From positions 90,766,151-90,830,150 of the forward strand of contig CM051027.1 of the NCBI GenBank assembly GCA_027627225.1: 64,000 bases of DNA, read 5' to 3'. Below are positions 1 to 12,520 of the stretch, in pieces. Under the pieces are notes generated by a model. The model searched no databases, had not been told where the DNA came from, and saw nothing but the letters and a program-made list of their open reading frames with translations. Every line of letters starts with the position of its first letter. Positions within the stretch are counted from its first letter, which is position 1. Position numbers and translations under genes: made by a program. Origin of the DNA: Congeria kusceri. Lineage: Eukaryota > Mollusca > Bivalvia > Myida > Dreissenidae.

Positions 1-41
1 CATTTTCCAGAATTGTCACTGACTTAATGAAAAAGGTTCAG
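1..41 (+). CDS. Possible 3' part of an exon cut by the window edge
   Basis: The first 41 bases read FSRIVTDLMKKVQ without a stop and end at CAG followed by the good splice donor GTAAGA. It could be an upstream exon of the kinase-like gene, but it ends in phase 0 while the next recognised exon (14180) needs one base carried over. At least one more exon would therefore have to lie between them, or this belongs to another gene. The piece is too short to identify. Confidence 0.25.
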
Positions 42-262
42 GTAAGAATATCGAGAAAAATGAGAACCATTAGCAAAAACACCGCATATCCACTACCCAA
101 CTCATACTTTAGTTAGCCCATTGCATTAACTAATGTTTTAAATTAAATCTATCCTATCCCCCCTTTGCGTATTGTTCAGAAACCTTAATTTTCAAACCTG
201 TCACAACAGTTTGGTCTTCATCTGTACCAGTTCTCAGGTGAGTGGCCATCATGGCCCTCTTG
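42..262 (+). mobile_element. 5'-truncated tandem-core (pearl-like) element, 3' end only
   Basis: The stretch ends with TCTCAGGTGAGTGGCC and then GGCCCTCTTG followed by TT, the 3' terminus shared by the complete elements at 14488-16370 and 23275-27340. No 5' end or repeat unit is recognisable, so only the last 30 or so bases are firmly assigned. Confidence 0.45.
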
Positions 263-2278
263 TTTTATATTACAATTATAATAATAATGTGTATAAATTG
301 AATTGCAATTATGTCAGATATTTCTACATCTTTCAACCTTAGGGAAAGTCCTAAATCTTGTAGTTTGCTTATGAAACTTGTGCATAAATGTTTTGTGCCA
401 TTCTATAAATAGGGGTCCCATCACAGACACAGACCTCTACATCGGAGCTTGAATTCAGCACTCACAAAATTGCAAAATCCAAGTAATAAAATAAATTTTG
501 CGAATATTTGTTCTGTTGCTCGCGAGTGAAAAATATATGTACACATGGATTCTTTTTATGCCCCCGAAGGGAACTTTGGGGCATATAGTAATCACATCGT
601 CCGTCGGTTCATCCGTCATGCTTCTGGTGAGGAACATAACTCCATTAGTATTGAAGGGATTCAAATGAAACTTCATATAATGATAGGGGATGATGAGAGA
701 AAGTGAGAGAGTACAAGGACCACAACTCTTTCTTCAATATTTATGGAGTTATTGCCCTTTGTTTAATTTTCTTGTGCAGAGCATATCTTGGTTAGTGTTG
801 AAGGGACTCAATGAAACTTCATATAATTACTAATTAGAGGACAATAACAGGAAGTGCAGAGCACAAGACCACAACTCTTTCTTCAATATTTACGGTGTTA
901 TTGCCCTTTGTTTTATTTCCTTATGTGAAGCATTAATTTTCTTGTGCGGAGCATAACTCCCTTAGTATTCAAGGGATTCAAATGAAACTTCATATATAGA
1001 TAGAGGACAATGAGATGAAGTGCAGAGCACAAGGACCATAACTCTTTTTTAGCTCACCTGAGCTCATGGTGAGCTTTTAGGATCGCCTTTTGTCTGTCGT
1101 GCGTCGTCTGTCGTGCGTCGTGTGTCAACATTGGGTGACCCTCTTTCAATATTGTTCAAATCGTTCCGGTCCACTGCATATGTAGATAACTAGAGCTAAA
1201 AATAGATTTAAAAACAGAAAACTGTAAAAATCTTCTCTGAAACCACAAGGCTTGGAGCTTTCATATTTGAAATGTGACATCCTCTAGTGATCCTCTACAA
1301 CGATTGTTCAAATGATGCCCCTGGGGTCAAAACTGACCACGCCCCGGGGGTCACATGGTTTATATAGACTTAAATAGCAAAATGACTTTAAAAATATTCT
1401 TTTCTGAAACATCAAGGCCCAGAGGTTTCGTATTTTGTATGTAATGTTGTATAGTGGTCCTCTACAAAGACTGTTCAAATGATGCCCATGGAGTCAAAAC
1501 TGTCCACACCCCGGGGGTCACATGGTTTATATAGAAATAAATGGCAAAATTATTTTAAAATTGCCATTATATCGAGACCTCGATTGGGATTGCATATGGG
1601 GTGGGTGGGGTCAAGTTCGCTGTTAATAAAAATAGAAAAACGGTTTCCGCTCAATAACTTGAGAACGCATTGAGATATTTTAATGAAACTATACATAGAT
1701 ACCTTATATCGAGACCTCGCTTGGGATTGCATATGGGGTGAGTGGGGTCAAAATCAAGGTCAGTGTTACAAAAAATAGGAAAACGGTTTCCGCTCAATAT
1801 CTTAAGAACGCATTGAGATATTTTAATGAAACTGAATACATAAATACCTTATATTGACACCTTGCTTGGGATTGCATATGAGGTGGGTGGGGTCAAGGTC
1901 ACTTAATGAAAATAGAAAAACGGTTTCCGCTCAATAACTTGAGAAAGCTTTTCGATATTTTAATGAAACTCAATACACATATCTTACATGTGGGTTTGCT
2001 TTTTGGGATGGGTGGAGTCAAGGTCAAGGTTACTGTTAAATAACTTGAGAACGCATTGAGATATTTTAATGAAACTTAATACTTGGATACCTTATATCGA
2101 GACCTCGCTTGGGATTACGTATAGGGTGGGTGGGGTCAAGGTCACTGTTACTAAGAATAGAAGTTTCAGCTCAATAACTTTAGAACGTATTGAGATATTT
2201 TAATGAAACTTCAAGACCTCGCTTGGGATTGCATATCGGATGGGTGGGGTCAGGGTTAGGGTCACCATTACTAGAAAT

Positions 2279-2473
2279 TAGGGATGGCAACGAATACCAA
2301 AACTCTATTCGAATATTCGAATTCAATATTCGAATAATATTTGAATATTCGTTCGTTTTTTTAATGTCCGAGTGTTTGTTTATTTATCCATGATGTATAA
2401 TAGGTAAACAAATTAATGTGTCGTTAAAAACCGTTTTTATCGCTGTCGACTCTATGAATTTAAAACAAAATTG

Positions 2474-2507
<34 letters not shown>

Positions 2508-3236
2508 ATCATCATCATCCGATTCATTGATTTCATAATACAACAACATAGAAAACAGTTCATATATTTTATTTCGAATCATTTACTTTGTCATACATTT
2601 GAATACACTGGATGACAAGTACGCGGAGGCATGATGATTTGTAAATGCAATCTTGCCATTATTAAACACTTTAATGAACGAGAATACTTTTGAGAGTAAT
2701 CGGGAAACACATAGAATATATACCTGTGCTGTTTTACTCATTTTTGTTTGTTATATTGAGCCAATAAATGCTTTAAAGTCGGCATGAATAATGTTGTTGT
2801 TAATGTTCCGCTTATTAAAGGTATGAAATTAAATTGATAGTAACACCTAAACCGCATAATGCACCATACATTGTTCAAACATTGTACTCCAATTAGCGTC
2901 AGTGTGAAAACATCGGTCTCCAATTAGCTTCAGTTAAGCACCCAAATAATGTTACGTACAAACTACGTAAGTGTCGGTCTCTTCTTAGGGTCAGTTTAAG
3001 ACTCGATTGTCACAGTTTGCTTTATCTGTTATCTTCCACTGCGCCTACGGGTATCAATGTCATCGTGTCAAATTAGGTAACTGTGAAAACATAATGATCG
3101 CGGATTATATAATTAAACTAGTTTATTATGGAAAATTAAAAAAAAAAAAAATTGCCATTCGAATACTCATTTAATATTCGCATATTCGGTCAAGTATTCG
3201 AATATTCCAATATTCGATTATTCGTTGACATACCTA
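2279..3236. mobile_element. Non-autonomous hAT-type element
   Basis: The terminal inverted repeats are TAGGGATGGCAACGAATA and, read from the other end, TAGGTATGTCAACGAATA (16 of 18 identical). Both ends are flanked by the exact 8-bp direct repeat CTAGAAAT (2271-2278 and 3237-3244), the target-site length of hAT transposons. Subterminal regions are rich in palindromic ATTCGAATATTCG motifs. There is no transposase frame. A (ATC)n microsatellite lies inside. Confidence 0.8.
2477..2519. repeat. (ATC)n microsatellite
   Basis: An interrupted run of about a dozen ATC trinucleotides inside the hAT-type element. The Ser/Ile-rich frames it creates are not genes. Confidence 0.9.
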
Positions 3237-4571
3237 CTAGAAATAGACTAAAAAATTTGTGCTGACTTTGATGCATTTCGTTAAAAAAATTTGGTTTTTG
3301 TGGAATTTCTATGTTTCTTGTTATTGGTATGTAACGTTGTATAGTGGTCCTCTACAAAGATTGTTAATATAATGCCCCTGGGGTAAAAAATGGCTACGCC
3401 CTGTGGGTCACATAGTTTATATAGATTTAAATAGCAAAATGACTTTAAAAATCTTCTCCTCTGAAACCGCAAGGCCCAGTAGTTTCATATTTGGTATGTA
3501 ATATTGTATACTGGTCCTCTACAAATAATGTTCAAATTATACCCCTGGGGTAGAAAGTGGCCACGCCCTGTGGGTCACATGGTTTATATAGATTATACAG
3601 ATCTTCTCCTGAAACTGCAAGGCCCAGATCTTTATACTCAGGTAAGTGCTTTAGTGCTAGGCCCTCTTGTTATAAGCCATTATGATGCCTTTAACTCAGG
3701 TGAGCGACCTAGGTCCATAGTGGCCCTCTTGTTCAATATTTACAGAATTATTGCCCTTTGTTTAATTGTCTTGTGCAGAGCATAACTCAATTAGTATTGA
3801 AGGGATTTAAATGAAACTTCAATTAATGATAGAGGACAATGAGAGGAAGTGCAGAGCACAAGGACCACAACTCTTTCTTCAATATTTACAGAGTTATTGC
3901 CCTTTGTTTTATTTCCTTATGTGAAGCATTAATTTTCTTGCGCAAAGCATATCTCCATTAGTATTGAAGGGATTCAAAGAAAACTTCTTATAATGATAGA
4001 GGACAACGAGAGAAAGTGCAGAGCACAAGGACCACAACTCTTTCTCCAATATTTACAGAGTTATTGCGCTTTGTTTTATTTCCTTATCTCAAGCATTCAT
4101 TTTCTTGTGTGGAGCATAACTCCATAAGTATTGAAGGGATTCAAATGAAACTTCATATAATGCTAGAGAACAATGAGAGAAGTGCAGAGCACAAGGACCA
4201 TAACTCTTCAATATTTACAGAGTTATTGCTCTTTGTTTAATTTTCTTGTGCGGAGCATAACTCCATTAGTATCGAAGGGATTCAAATGAAACTTCATATA
4301 ATGATAGAGGACAATGAGAGGAAGTGGAGAGCACAAGGACCACAACTCTAATATTTATGGAGTAATTGCCCTTTGTTTATTTTTTGTGCAGAGCATAACT
4401 CCATTTGTATTGAAGGGATTTTAAATAAAACCAAATATATTGATAGAGGGCATTGAAAGGAAGTGCAGAGTACAAGGATCATAACTCTTTTGGTAGGAAG
4501 CGTCATTTTTGCCAACATGTAACTGACATTGTGTTGCCTTCCTGTGACAAGCATATGCTTCGGGGGCATAC

Positions 4572-6689
4572 GTTTGGTACAAAAATATATATTTTTGTAA
4601 CAGAAATGGGAAACATCTTTCATTTTCACAGAAATTTTTGTTTTGACGTCATATTTGTTTAACTGGAAATGTCTGTATAAATATATTAACAAATGCTCCA
4701 CTGTAACACATGGGTTACACACTACCATTTGGGAAGTTGGATATTGAATGGCCATGTGTTGGTACATAAAACAATAATGATATTGTTTTTACAAAATTTA
4801 AATCTTTCATAGCATGACAGTTTGCGCATGCAAAGCTTGAATCGCTAGGCTGTTGACAACAAGCAGTGATTAATACAAGTTAACCTGAATCTCAAAAACA
4901 ATGCTCACTGACATTATTGGCGAATTTGCGTTGCACATGAATAGCGATGGTGTTTCGTTATAATAATTTTCGAAAATGTACAGGTATAACAAAAATGGTT
5001 GAAAATTAACATGCACACTGTGCATAAAAAAAGGACATTTAAGAGTTGTTGATTTGACTATTACTCAATGGAATTAGCGACAATGAAATATTTTTTACAA
5101 GTTAAAATATAAACCACTTTCAAATATTTGCAAGTTGCAAAAAAAGTTAAATTTGAGCCCTGCTCTATACTAAGATATTTCACTAGATAAATTATGCTCA
5201 TTATTTTTAATTACATGATTGTATTATGATTAATAAGATAATTATTTGCATTGCAGCCAAAATAGCAACTGTCTAAGGTCCCACATGTTGAAAGTGACCA
5301 AGCATTAAACCTTGCATCTTAGATGAAGAGCATGGTATGCTGATTTAAGATATTGGTAAAAAACAACAACAAGTTACAACTTTTCCAGGTTACATACATG
5401 TACTTTTCCAGAGCTATGTATTGGATTGAAAATGAAATGAAATGCAAATATGTAACCAGTATATAGCCTATTTCATATAGTTCATGACAATGTACATGCA
5501 ATTAGATATGGGGAATATATATAGAGAGAGATATGGGGAATATACTGGCTGGAGTATTTCCATCTTTGTGGTTTTTAATTAACGTGTATCCAGTGTTCCT
5601 GGTTCGGCAGTAGTTCATCAGCGGGATGCAATTATCTATTATTTCCATTCATGCCTGTTATACAAGAATCAAGAATTAATAGAAATGGAATAAATTGGCC
5701 TATCAAAGTTGTAAATGAAGTTCAATGCTTTTTAAAAAGTAATTTTCTTGATATTCTCAAATCTGCAGAAGACAAAATTGCACATGTATTTCCTAGTTGC
5801 ACTATTATGAAAATGTCAAGATAGCTTTAAGAACTTGCGGTGACTAGATCAATTAAAAATATAATTATGTCTTTGCTCTTAGCTAGCTCAAACGTACCAA
5901 CATCATTGTTATTTTAGTATTCAGTAAAAACGTATTGTTTACTCGTAAAATATTTATTCTTGTTGCTCAGTACCTTATCTAGTTAAAGCCACATTAAAGG
6001 TGAAAATTGACAAATTTAGAATAAACGATTAAACAGACATTTAAATGTCTGGTAAAATTGTATTATTGGATGTTTTAGCTTCTGTTATATCCTGCGTCAG
6101 GAAACTGATTTTTGGATACCGTTTAAAATAAAAACACCGATACTCCAAGTAAACTGTTTATAAACACTTGCTTGGCTTATTTGCTAGTGTGGTGATTTTC
6201 AAAAGTTCCATGCTTTTCATGAATAACTGTACTCCAATAGTAATATCAAATGAAATAAACTGGACAAGTCATTTTGAGGGCTGTCTATAAAACGTTTGGA
6301 ACAGTATTTAAAGTTAGTAATATATTATACATTCAACAATTTACAAACTAAAAATTGCTTGGTAAGTTTCTGACCACTAATAAGTTAATTTGCATAGATA
6401 AACTTTGTTTATAACTAGCTATGTTTTAATTCAATTGGTTTATGTGCTCCATGGCCACCGGCCCTTGCATATATATACACACATGCATAAACACATTAAA
6501 ATACACATATAATCGTAGACTAATATTGTGGTACAGCAACACATAATTGTAGTTAAGTTAACTTTTCGTCTTTCGAAAGCGTAATAGATATACATGGCAA
6601 TATTTCTTAAATTTTTTCGTCACGTGAGCTCATTGCTTTATTAAATTTATTGATTGTAGGGGAAATGTAAAATGTGGTATCAATATACT
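4572..6689. other. AT-rich non-coding stretch
   Basis: No exon-like frame with splice borders, no terminal inverted repeats and no RNA gene could be recognised here. The short frames lack any family motif. Confidence 0.5.
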
Positions 6690-7960
6690 TTACAAGAAGA
6701 TCGTCATAGAAAGGAGAAATGGTATTCATTTTCAATACAGGATTTACACAATGAACATAGTCTTCTATTTCCGTCTAAGTTTAAATATCGTCCTTGTTTT
6801 ATCATGAGTTGATGCGATGATGTTCTGAAACAATGCGTTTCTAAATTTACGAAGTAAAAGTACGTTAAGATATTTTTCCCATTCAAAATCTACTTTAAAT
6901 CTCGTATATGTAACCAGCTTAGGCGTATCATTGCAAGATTGAGACCATGTCTGTAAAAATATATCTTTTAATCTCTGAAAATAATGAATCAAAAATAAGT
7001 TTGCATTTACAACACCTTGTTGATTCCAAACATACCCAAATCCTATAGAAAACAAATGTTCACGTTACGATGATACCCAATTTTTATAACCTAAATCGTC
7101 ATATGTCTTAAGCATTTCATGACATTTTTTAACATTCCACTTATATGGCATTTTTAATATAAGTAACCAATATTTAATAACAAGTCTGCATGTAAAAATG
7201 TGTACAGGAAATCTACCACAATCACCTAGTACAGCCATATTACATGTATGCAATGGTGCTGACATAAATCTCTTACAAGCATATATATGTACACGTTCAA
7301 CAATATCAAAAGATTTTAATCCCAAAGCTCTGATCCATAAAATAGAATAGGCATAACCTTAGCATCAACTAACTTAAATAACAACTATGGTCCATTGGCA
7401 TGTACTCATATAGGGAAGCCAACAACGAAGCAATTGCACGTTTAGCTTTTACAGCCATATTTTCTGCCATTTTATACATTGACAATGTTTAAGAGAAATA
7501 AACACCTACATAGGTAAACCCATTAATACATTGTAACTTTTCATTACAAAAATACAGTTTTTCCCTTGAGGATAATCTCCCCCCATTTTTAAAAACAAAT
7601 ATTTTTGTTTTATGTACATTAACTTCTAGTTTATATTCGATACAATATTCATGTAAATAATTTAGTTGTTGTTGCAAATCAAACACAGTGTCAGATGCTA
7701 ATGCTACATCATCAGCAAATAACAACATAAAAATCTCAACATCATCTGGTGTCAATTGTATGCCCCTTATATTTTTACCTTCAAATATTCGTATAGCTCG
7801 TTTATAAATAGACTAAACAAAGTAGGGCTTAAATTACAACCTTGTCTTAGACCCATGTTTTCTCAATTTGTTATACCAATGTATTCAATTTTTGATTCTA
7901 GTATAGGTTTATTAGATGACCATCGAAATTGAAACACCTCATTGACCACAATAATGGAAT
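6690..7960 (-). pseudogene. Broken LINE (non-LTR retrotransposon) reverse transcriptase ORF
   Basis: Read on the minus strand from about 7960 downward, the pieces follow the order of a LINE ORF2. First comes GLRQGCNLSPTLFSLFINEL (about 7856-7797), the conserved reverse-transcriptase block before the active site. Then FMLLFADDVALASD (about 7735) supplies the catalytic F/YADD motif. Then KLEVNVHKTKIFVF and GFTYVGVYFS follow, as in the RT thumb. Last is RRLCSLCKSCIENEYHFSFL (about 6760-6704), the Cys-x2-Cys...EYHF tail common in invertebrate LINEs. At least two in-frame stops and several frameshifts separate the blocks, so it cannot make a protein. The endonuclease and upstream half are missing, a typical 5' truncation. 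The clade is not certain. Confidence 0.85.
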
Positions 7961-8233
7961 TTCTTGTTGCAAAAATCAGGCATGGGATTAACATTCCTTT
8001 TAATGTAAACAATAAAGTGGAAATAGAACTAGTCAAATTCCATTTATTTTAAGAAAATGTAAAAAAAAGTGTTTGGTCGTAATGTTTTATTTTATGTGTT
8101 TGTAAAATCTTGATTAAATTATTGGTGGTTGTCTTAACTTGTAGCACCTTGTGTGTGCCTTTAAGTTAATGATAAATAAATGGACTTTTGAAGTCAATGG
8201 CATATAACATCATCCCAAACATTTTTCTGTACC
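7961..8233. other. Non-coding stretch
   Basis: AT-rich sequence between the LINE relic and the hAT-type element. Nothing recognisable apart from the left target site of the next element at its end. Confidence 0.4.
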
Positions 8234-8241
8234 AAGAGAAC

Positions 8242-11173
8242 TAGGGGTGTAACAATATCACTGGCTCATATAGCGATATGTCCCAATATTTTAAACTATA
8301 TTGTGATATATACCGCAATAAATTGCCCATATTGATATACAAAGATCATCTTCGTGTCTAACTAAAATTAAATAGGTTTTTGATGGTCAGCTTGTATTAA
8401 ACAGTGCACACTCTGTTCATTGTTCATCTTTAATTCACGAAAACATCGTAATGTTCAATATCTAAGAAACAGGACTAGAAACACTACAAATCTCACCAGC
8501 TTCTATTTGCATGTCAAAATATTAACATTTAGGCTCAGATAAGTATGCAAGTTTTCAAGACATTTTAAATCAAAGAAAGTTTTAAACAAAATTATTTTGT
8601 TTGGAGATAAACACATGAACGCGTTATTGTACTTTTTTAATTTGTGTATTAGAAAGAAACAATCATTTGACTATCCAAGATTGTTCTGTAATTGATTTAA
8701 TAATGGAATGATAATTTGTCATAATTTCAACGTTTTTATTTTTAAAATGCATCATATTTCAGCGTTTTTCCTCTATATAAAGTCGGTACCGGAAAACGGT
8801 ACCATTCCCAATCCAATTTTCTGACCATTTTTCCCAATTTGAAGTAAAAAAATTCCCAAATGTAAGAAAAAAATCCAAAAAGACAGTGAAAAGATCAATG
8901 ATGTTCCTGTATTTTACTTTTGTTTTACCCAAGCGTAAACCTCCACGCACAGCTGCAGGGCCTTCCCCAGGCCATTTAAGCGCCCCGGTGCCCGGGCACT
9001 TAAATTTTAACTGTGAAAGCAAATCTCTTACGTCACAATGGCCGTTTTTCACTTGAGAAACATGTACACCCACTCTATTAACTTAGTAAATGATTAAAGC
9101 GAGTGCCGAAATTTTTTAACAATTTACAGTAATTCCTAAGCGCAATCAATCACCGTGAAGCACCGCCCCGTAGGCGGAGTTTCAACATGCAGTAAAATCG
9201 ATATAAGCCAATAGAAACGCTCAGTTTATGTTCGCTTTGGAATGACGTTATCAGTGTTCATTCTGGGCTGCGCCTTTGCGGGATTCCCGCAAAAAAAAAA
9301 TAAACGGGCGCAACAAAAATAATGTCAGTGGGCCATTTGGGCACATCGAAAATTCCATTTGGAGGCGATCTTTTGTTTTCGCAGGAAAATATTAAAAAAC
9401 CGTATTGCGAATTGTAAACATCGCAGAGCCGGATTGTTAGTGGAAATTAACCATTGCTAGGCTACCGCGCGCGCACTGTTTTATAACTAGTGATTTTATT
9501 GGCCGATAAAGGTCACGCGCCATTTGACCTCGCTTACATCATCACAATTTGCTAACAGTGCTGTCTGAAATTTACATGCGGTTTAAGTTGAATTTAATAA
9601 AAAAACGATGTCGAAGCAAAAAGCAGATAAAGAGAGCATTGAGGGACAAAATCTTTTGAATTTTCCACCAAAATTCCTAGGAAAAATGAGAACACTGTGG
9701 AAAATGAGGGTGAGAAAACATTCGTTGATCTGGCCGTACCCATAGTGCCATACTTCGTCTGGAAGTTTGGGAGAACAAACAGATAAATCTTCCACAAAGG
9801 TTGACGGTCACAAATTGTAGAAAGGTTTGTTAGAGAAATGTTTGTGGTTATCGTGCAATGATAAGAGTATTTTAATGTTTTTGACAATTAAAATAAAAAC
9901 ATAATAAAAGTAACATGAAACATATGATATAGTATGTTGCACCCTCCCCCCCCCCCCAAGAAAATCCTTATATGGCGCACAGATTGTGTGGCTGATGGGC
10001 CATTGGCCCACCTGCAACTCGGCCCAGAATGAACACTGCGTTATGACTGACCAATCGGCGCAGTTGGCATGTATCCCCACACAAGTAACCTTATACGCGC
10101 GTCAAGCTTATTATCAACCTAAAAAGTAAATGATCTTTCATATTTTATAATATGCACACTTATTTATTTAATAAATTTCATAACTTTAAAACATAAACTG
10201 CGAAAAATCACGCTAATATGAAATCGTATTCGAAAAAGCCTATCCAGTGTTTACTGCTCAGTGTTGTAGTTTCGTAAACACAAGCAGTCTTGTTTATGTA
10301 CATGTTTGCCATGTAAAACCCGTGTTTTTTTGCAAAAGAGCGCAAAATGTCTGCTGACAACCACGACGTCACGTTCCACGCATGGAAAGCGTGAGTGTAC
10401 CGACCATGTGCTTTCTCATTACAGGTCTTTAACATTTGATGTGCGTAGGCACAACGTGCACGGTGAAATTTTCCCGCCGTTTTTGCACGAACAAAGCATG
10501 TATTTTAATCATGATTCTTACAATGAGGCTTTTGCTTTTGAAAGGCTAGATGTATACCATTTAAATGGTAATGTTTCGTTTATTTCATTTCGTTTACACA
10601 AAATTGAAAACGTGTTAGGCTTAATTTTAAGAGCTAAAACGCACCAGATAACGTCATATGACACATGTCGCAAAAAAGGGACCGGGCGCCTGAGAAATAT
10701 CCTGCGTTACTGTTAACAGCTAGGGGAAGTAAATTACTGTTTTTACATCTTTTGTGACATTTTTTAATGAAAGTGATAAAATTCCAATTTGGCTGAAAAC
10801 GACGCTTATTTTCCCAATTTGACCGGTACCGGTCCCATTCCCAAAGTGGTGAGGAAAAACGCTGTGTTCACAGATTACATCTTCAAAATAAACAATACCT
10901 TTTCAATAGAAAACTGTTACTTCTTTATGGGCATTGTAAATTGGAGCCGATGTGTGGAAATATGCAAAATCCCCGCAACAGAACAGTGAAAGAAGTATGT
11001 ATTAATCAAGAAAAAAACAACAATAAAACACCAATAAAATAAGGATTATTTAATGAAAAGACATGAAAATACAATATCGTTAAATGCCGGTATTAACTTA
11101 ACATATCGCCATTTATTACTGTGAGATCTGATACCGCAATATAGTGGTATACTGATATATCGTTACACCCCTA
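8242..11173. mobile_element. hAT-type element with a second element inside
   Basis: It starts TAGGGGTGTAACAATAT and ends, read inward from the other side, TAGGGGTGTAACGATAT. It is flanked by the exact 8-bp duplication AAGAGAAC (8234-8241 and 11174-11181), diagnostic of hAT-like transposition. Apart from its two arms (about 500 and 300 bp), the interior is mostly the element at 8759-10866. No transposase frame was found, so it is non-autonomous. Confidence 0.8.
8759..10866. mobile_element. Inner TIR element (CAGCGTTTTTCCTC ends)
   Basis: The 14-bp termini CAGCGTTTTTCCTC and GAGGAAAAACGCTG are perfect inverted repeats. Just inside both ends are GGTACCGG-type palindromes followed by sequence reading CCCATTCCCAA. 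CAG...CTG ends suggest a hAT relationship, but the bases outside do not form an 8-bp duplication, so the exact border is unproven. Parts of the interior (ATCGATATAAGCCAAT, ATGTCTGCTG...CGACGTCA, ACCGACCATGTGCTTT) recur in the element at 34499-36754. Confidence 0.6.
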
Positions 11174-11181
11174 AAGAGAAC

Positions 11182-12516
11182 CCAGTGGCAACTGCCCCAC
11201 ATACTGGTTGTCAGGACTTGGAAGAAAACAACATTGATTTTGAGGTTGTCATTGCCGAAGGCCATTTTCAGAATGGCTGTTGTCTGATTAACTTGTCTGA
11301 TAAATTAACTACATTTTTGTATTCTCAGTTTTGGTACGAGTGTTGCTTTTAACTATTAACGGCACTGATTCTGCTTGGCCATTTGCGCTATTTTTAAATT
11401 AATGCAATTCTAATTGTTTTCAGAATTATTGTATATTTATGAAAATTTAATATTCCATGTGTTACCATACTGTTACACAAGGTTTACATTTTCAATTGTT
11501 TACTTTGTAGAAAAAAAAAAAATACTGAGTGTTCTGTTATGGTGTATGATTTTTAGCAGGCCAACAAAGTAAACCTAATCCATTGTATACATAAAGCCCT
11601 TGGATGTTAATGTACTGCAATTAAGTATGACAATTAGTCATTACACCTTTATTAATTGACATTAATATGAGGAGTGCAGTTACTGGAAATTTACCAATTC
11701 CTAATGAGATGAGTACTTTGATATTGAAAAGGCCTATACACTTCACAGAAACGAATTCCTGGTAAAATATACCAGAACACAATATACAAAATTTCATAAT
11801 TTTTATATTGAGTATATGCATTAATTTAGCTTATTATTAATAATTGATTTGCATTCTCTAATTATGAATGGGTTGGATTCCTTTATAAGAGGAATAACTT
11901 GTCTTGCATTCAATTAATGATACATTTTAGTGCTTTTATCAATAATGGTAGAGCCTGACGCCAGTGAAATCTGCCTCTGTCTTGCCTACAAATCCCCAAT
12001 GTCTATTGATTTTGGCCCACATATTCAGATTTGTTGATATTTACCGAAGGTCATAAATTATCTATTATTTCTGAAGGCTGACACTATTGATTGCAGATAT
12101 TCACTTTTATAACCACTTTGTTTCTCCATCTTAAATTAACAAGGGACCAAAAATAATGTTGTCCTCCTAGGCTGAAGGGTAGAAATGATGAACAGCACAG
12201 TTTGTTTAGATGTTGATTGTAGGGGCCCTACCATAATAAATGTTGGTTCCAATTTTACAAATGAATATTAAAGATAATCATTTTTTGCTGAACATACTAG
12301 TAACTATGAGTTGAAATTATTTTATTTTTAAACAAAAGCTATAGTTTAAATTTCAATCCCTAAATAAGTTCAAATTAGAAACACTAATAATTACTGTTTA
12401 ATACTTACTGTAACTTCCATACTTAAAAATTATCTATTGATCATACCTAACTTTTTTTTTCTGTATGTGTATTTACTTACAGAACAAAAATAATTCAACT
12501 CTAACAATTATGTGCT
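11182..12516. other. Non-coding stretch between two elements
   Basis: No splice-bordered coding segment could be assigned. A 57-codon open frame after 11182 has neither a start context nor splice signals. Confidence 0.4.
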
Positions 12517-12520
12517 TAAA

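Larger units (their letters stand above)
1560..3322 (+). repeat. Tandem array of ~145-bp units inside copy A
   Basis: The units are marked by AACGGTTTCCGCTCAATAAC, GCATTGAGATATTTTAATGA and CGAGACCTCGCTTGGGATTG. The same unit forms the arrays at 34016-37872 and, inverted, at 53870-54900. The right end (TTTGTGGAATTTC followed by TTTCTTGTT) matches the right end of the 34-38 kb copy, so this is probably a separate element inserted into copy A. Borders are approximate. Confidence 0.6.
1051..3731 (+). mobile_element. Tandem-core (pearl-like) element, copy A, nested
   Basis: It begins AGCTCACCTGAGC and ends GGCCCTCTTG, flanked on both sides by TT. It interrupts a unit of the outer array: the left flank reads ACTCTTTTTT and the right flank TTCAATATTTAC, where intact units read ACTCTTTCTTCAATATTTAC. 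Its own core has about 165-bp units marked by GCAAGGCCCAGAGGTTTC at roughly 1230-1560 and 3320-3640. A different tandem array occupies the middle. Confidence 0.75.
555..4571 (+). mobile_element. Outer tandem-core element, interrupted by nested elements
   Basis: The ends are near-perfect inverted repeats: TATGCCCCCGAAG near 557 and CTTCGGGGGCATA near 4558. Between them are imperfect units of roughly 160 bp containing 'ACCACAACTCTTTCTTCAATATTTACAG' and 'AACATAACTCCATTAGTATTGAAGGG'-type sequence, at about 630-1050 and 3732-4500. The array is split by the element at 1051-3731. The short frames inside are products of the repeat and show no protein family. A second, incomplete copy lies at about 20190-20590. 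Confidence 0.7.

Noticed and set aside
9594..10080. Overlapping minus-strand frames of 70-97 codons
   Set aside because: They lie inside a transposon interior with related non-coding copies and show no motif.
11182..11353. 57-codon frame reading PVATAPHTGCQDLEENN
   Set aside because: No start, no splice borders, no family resemblance; it abuts a transposon target site only by position.
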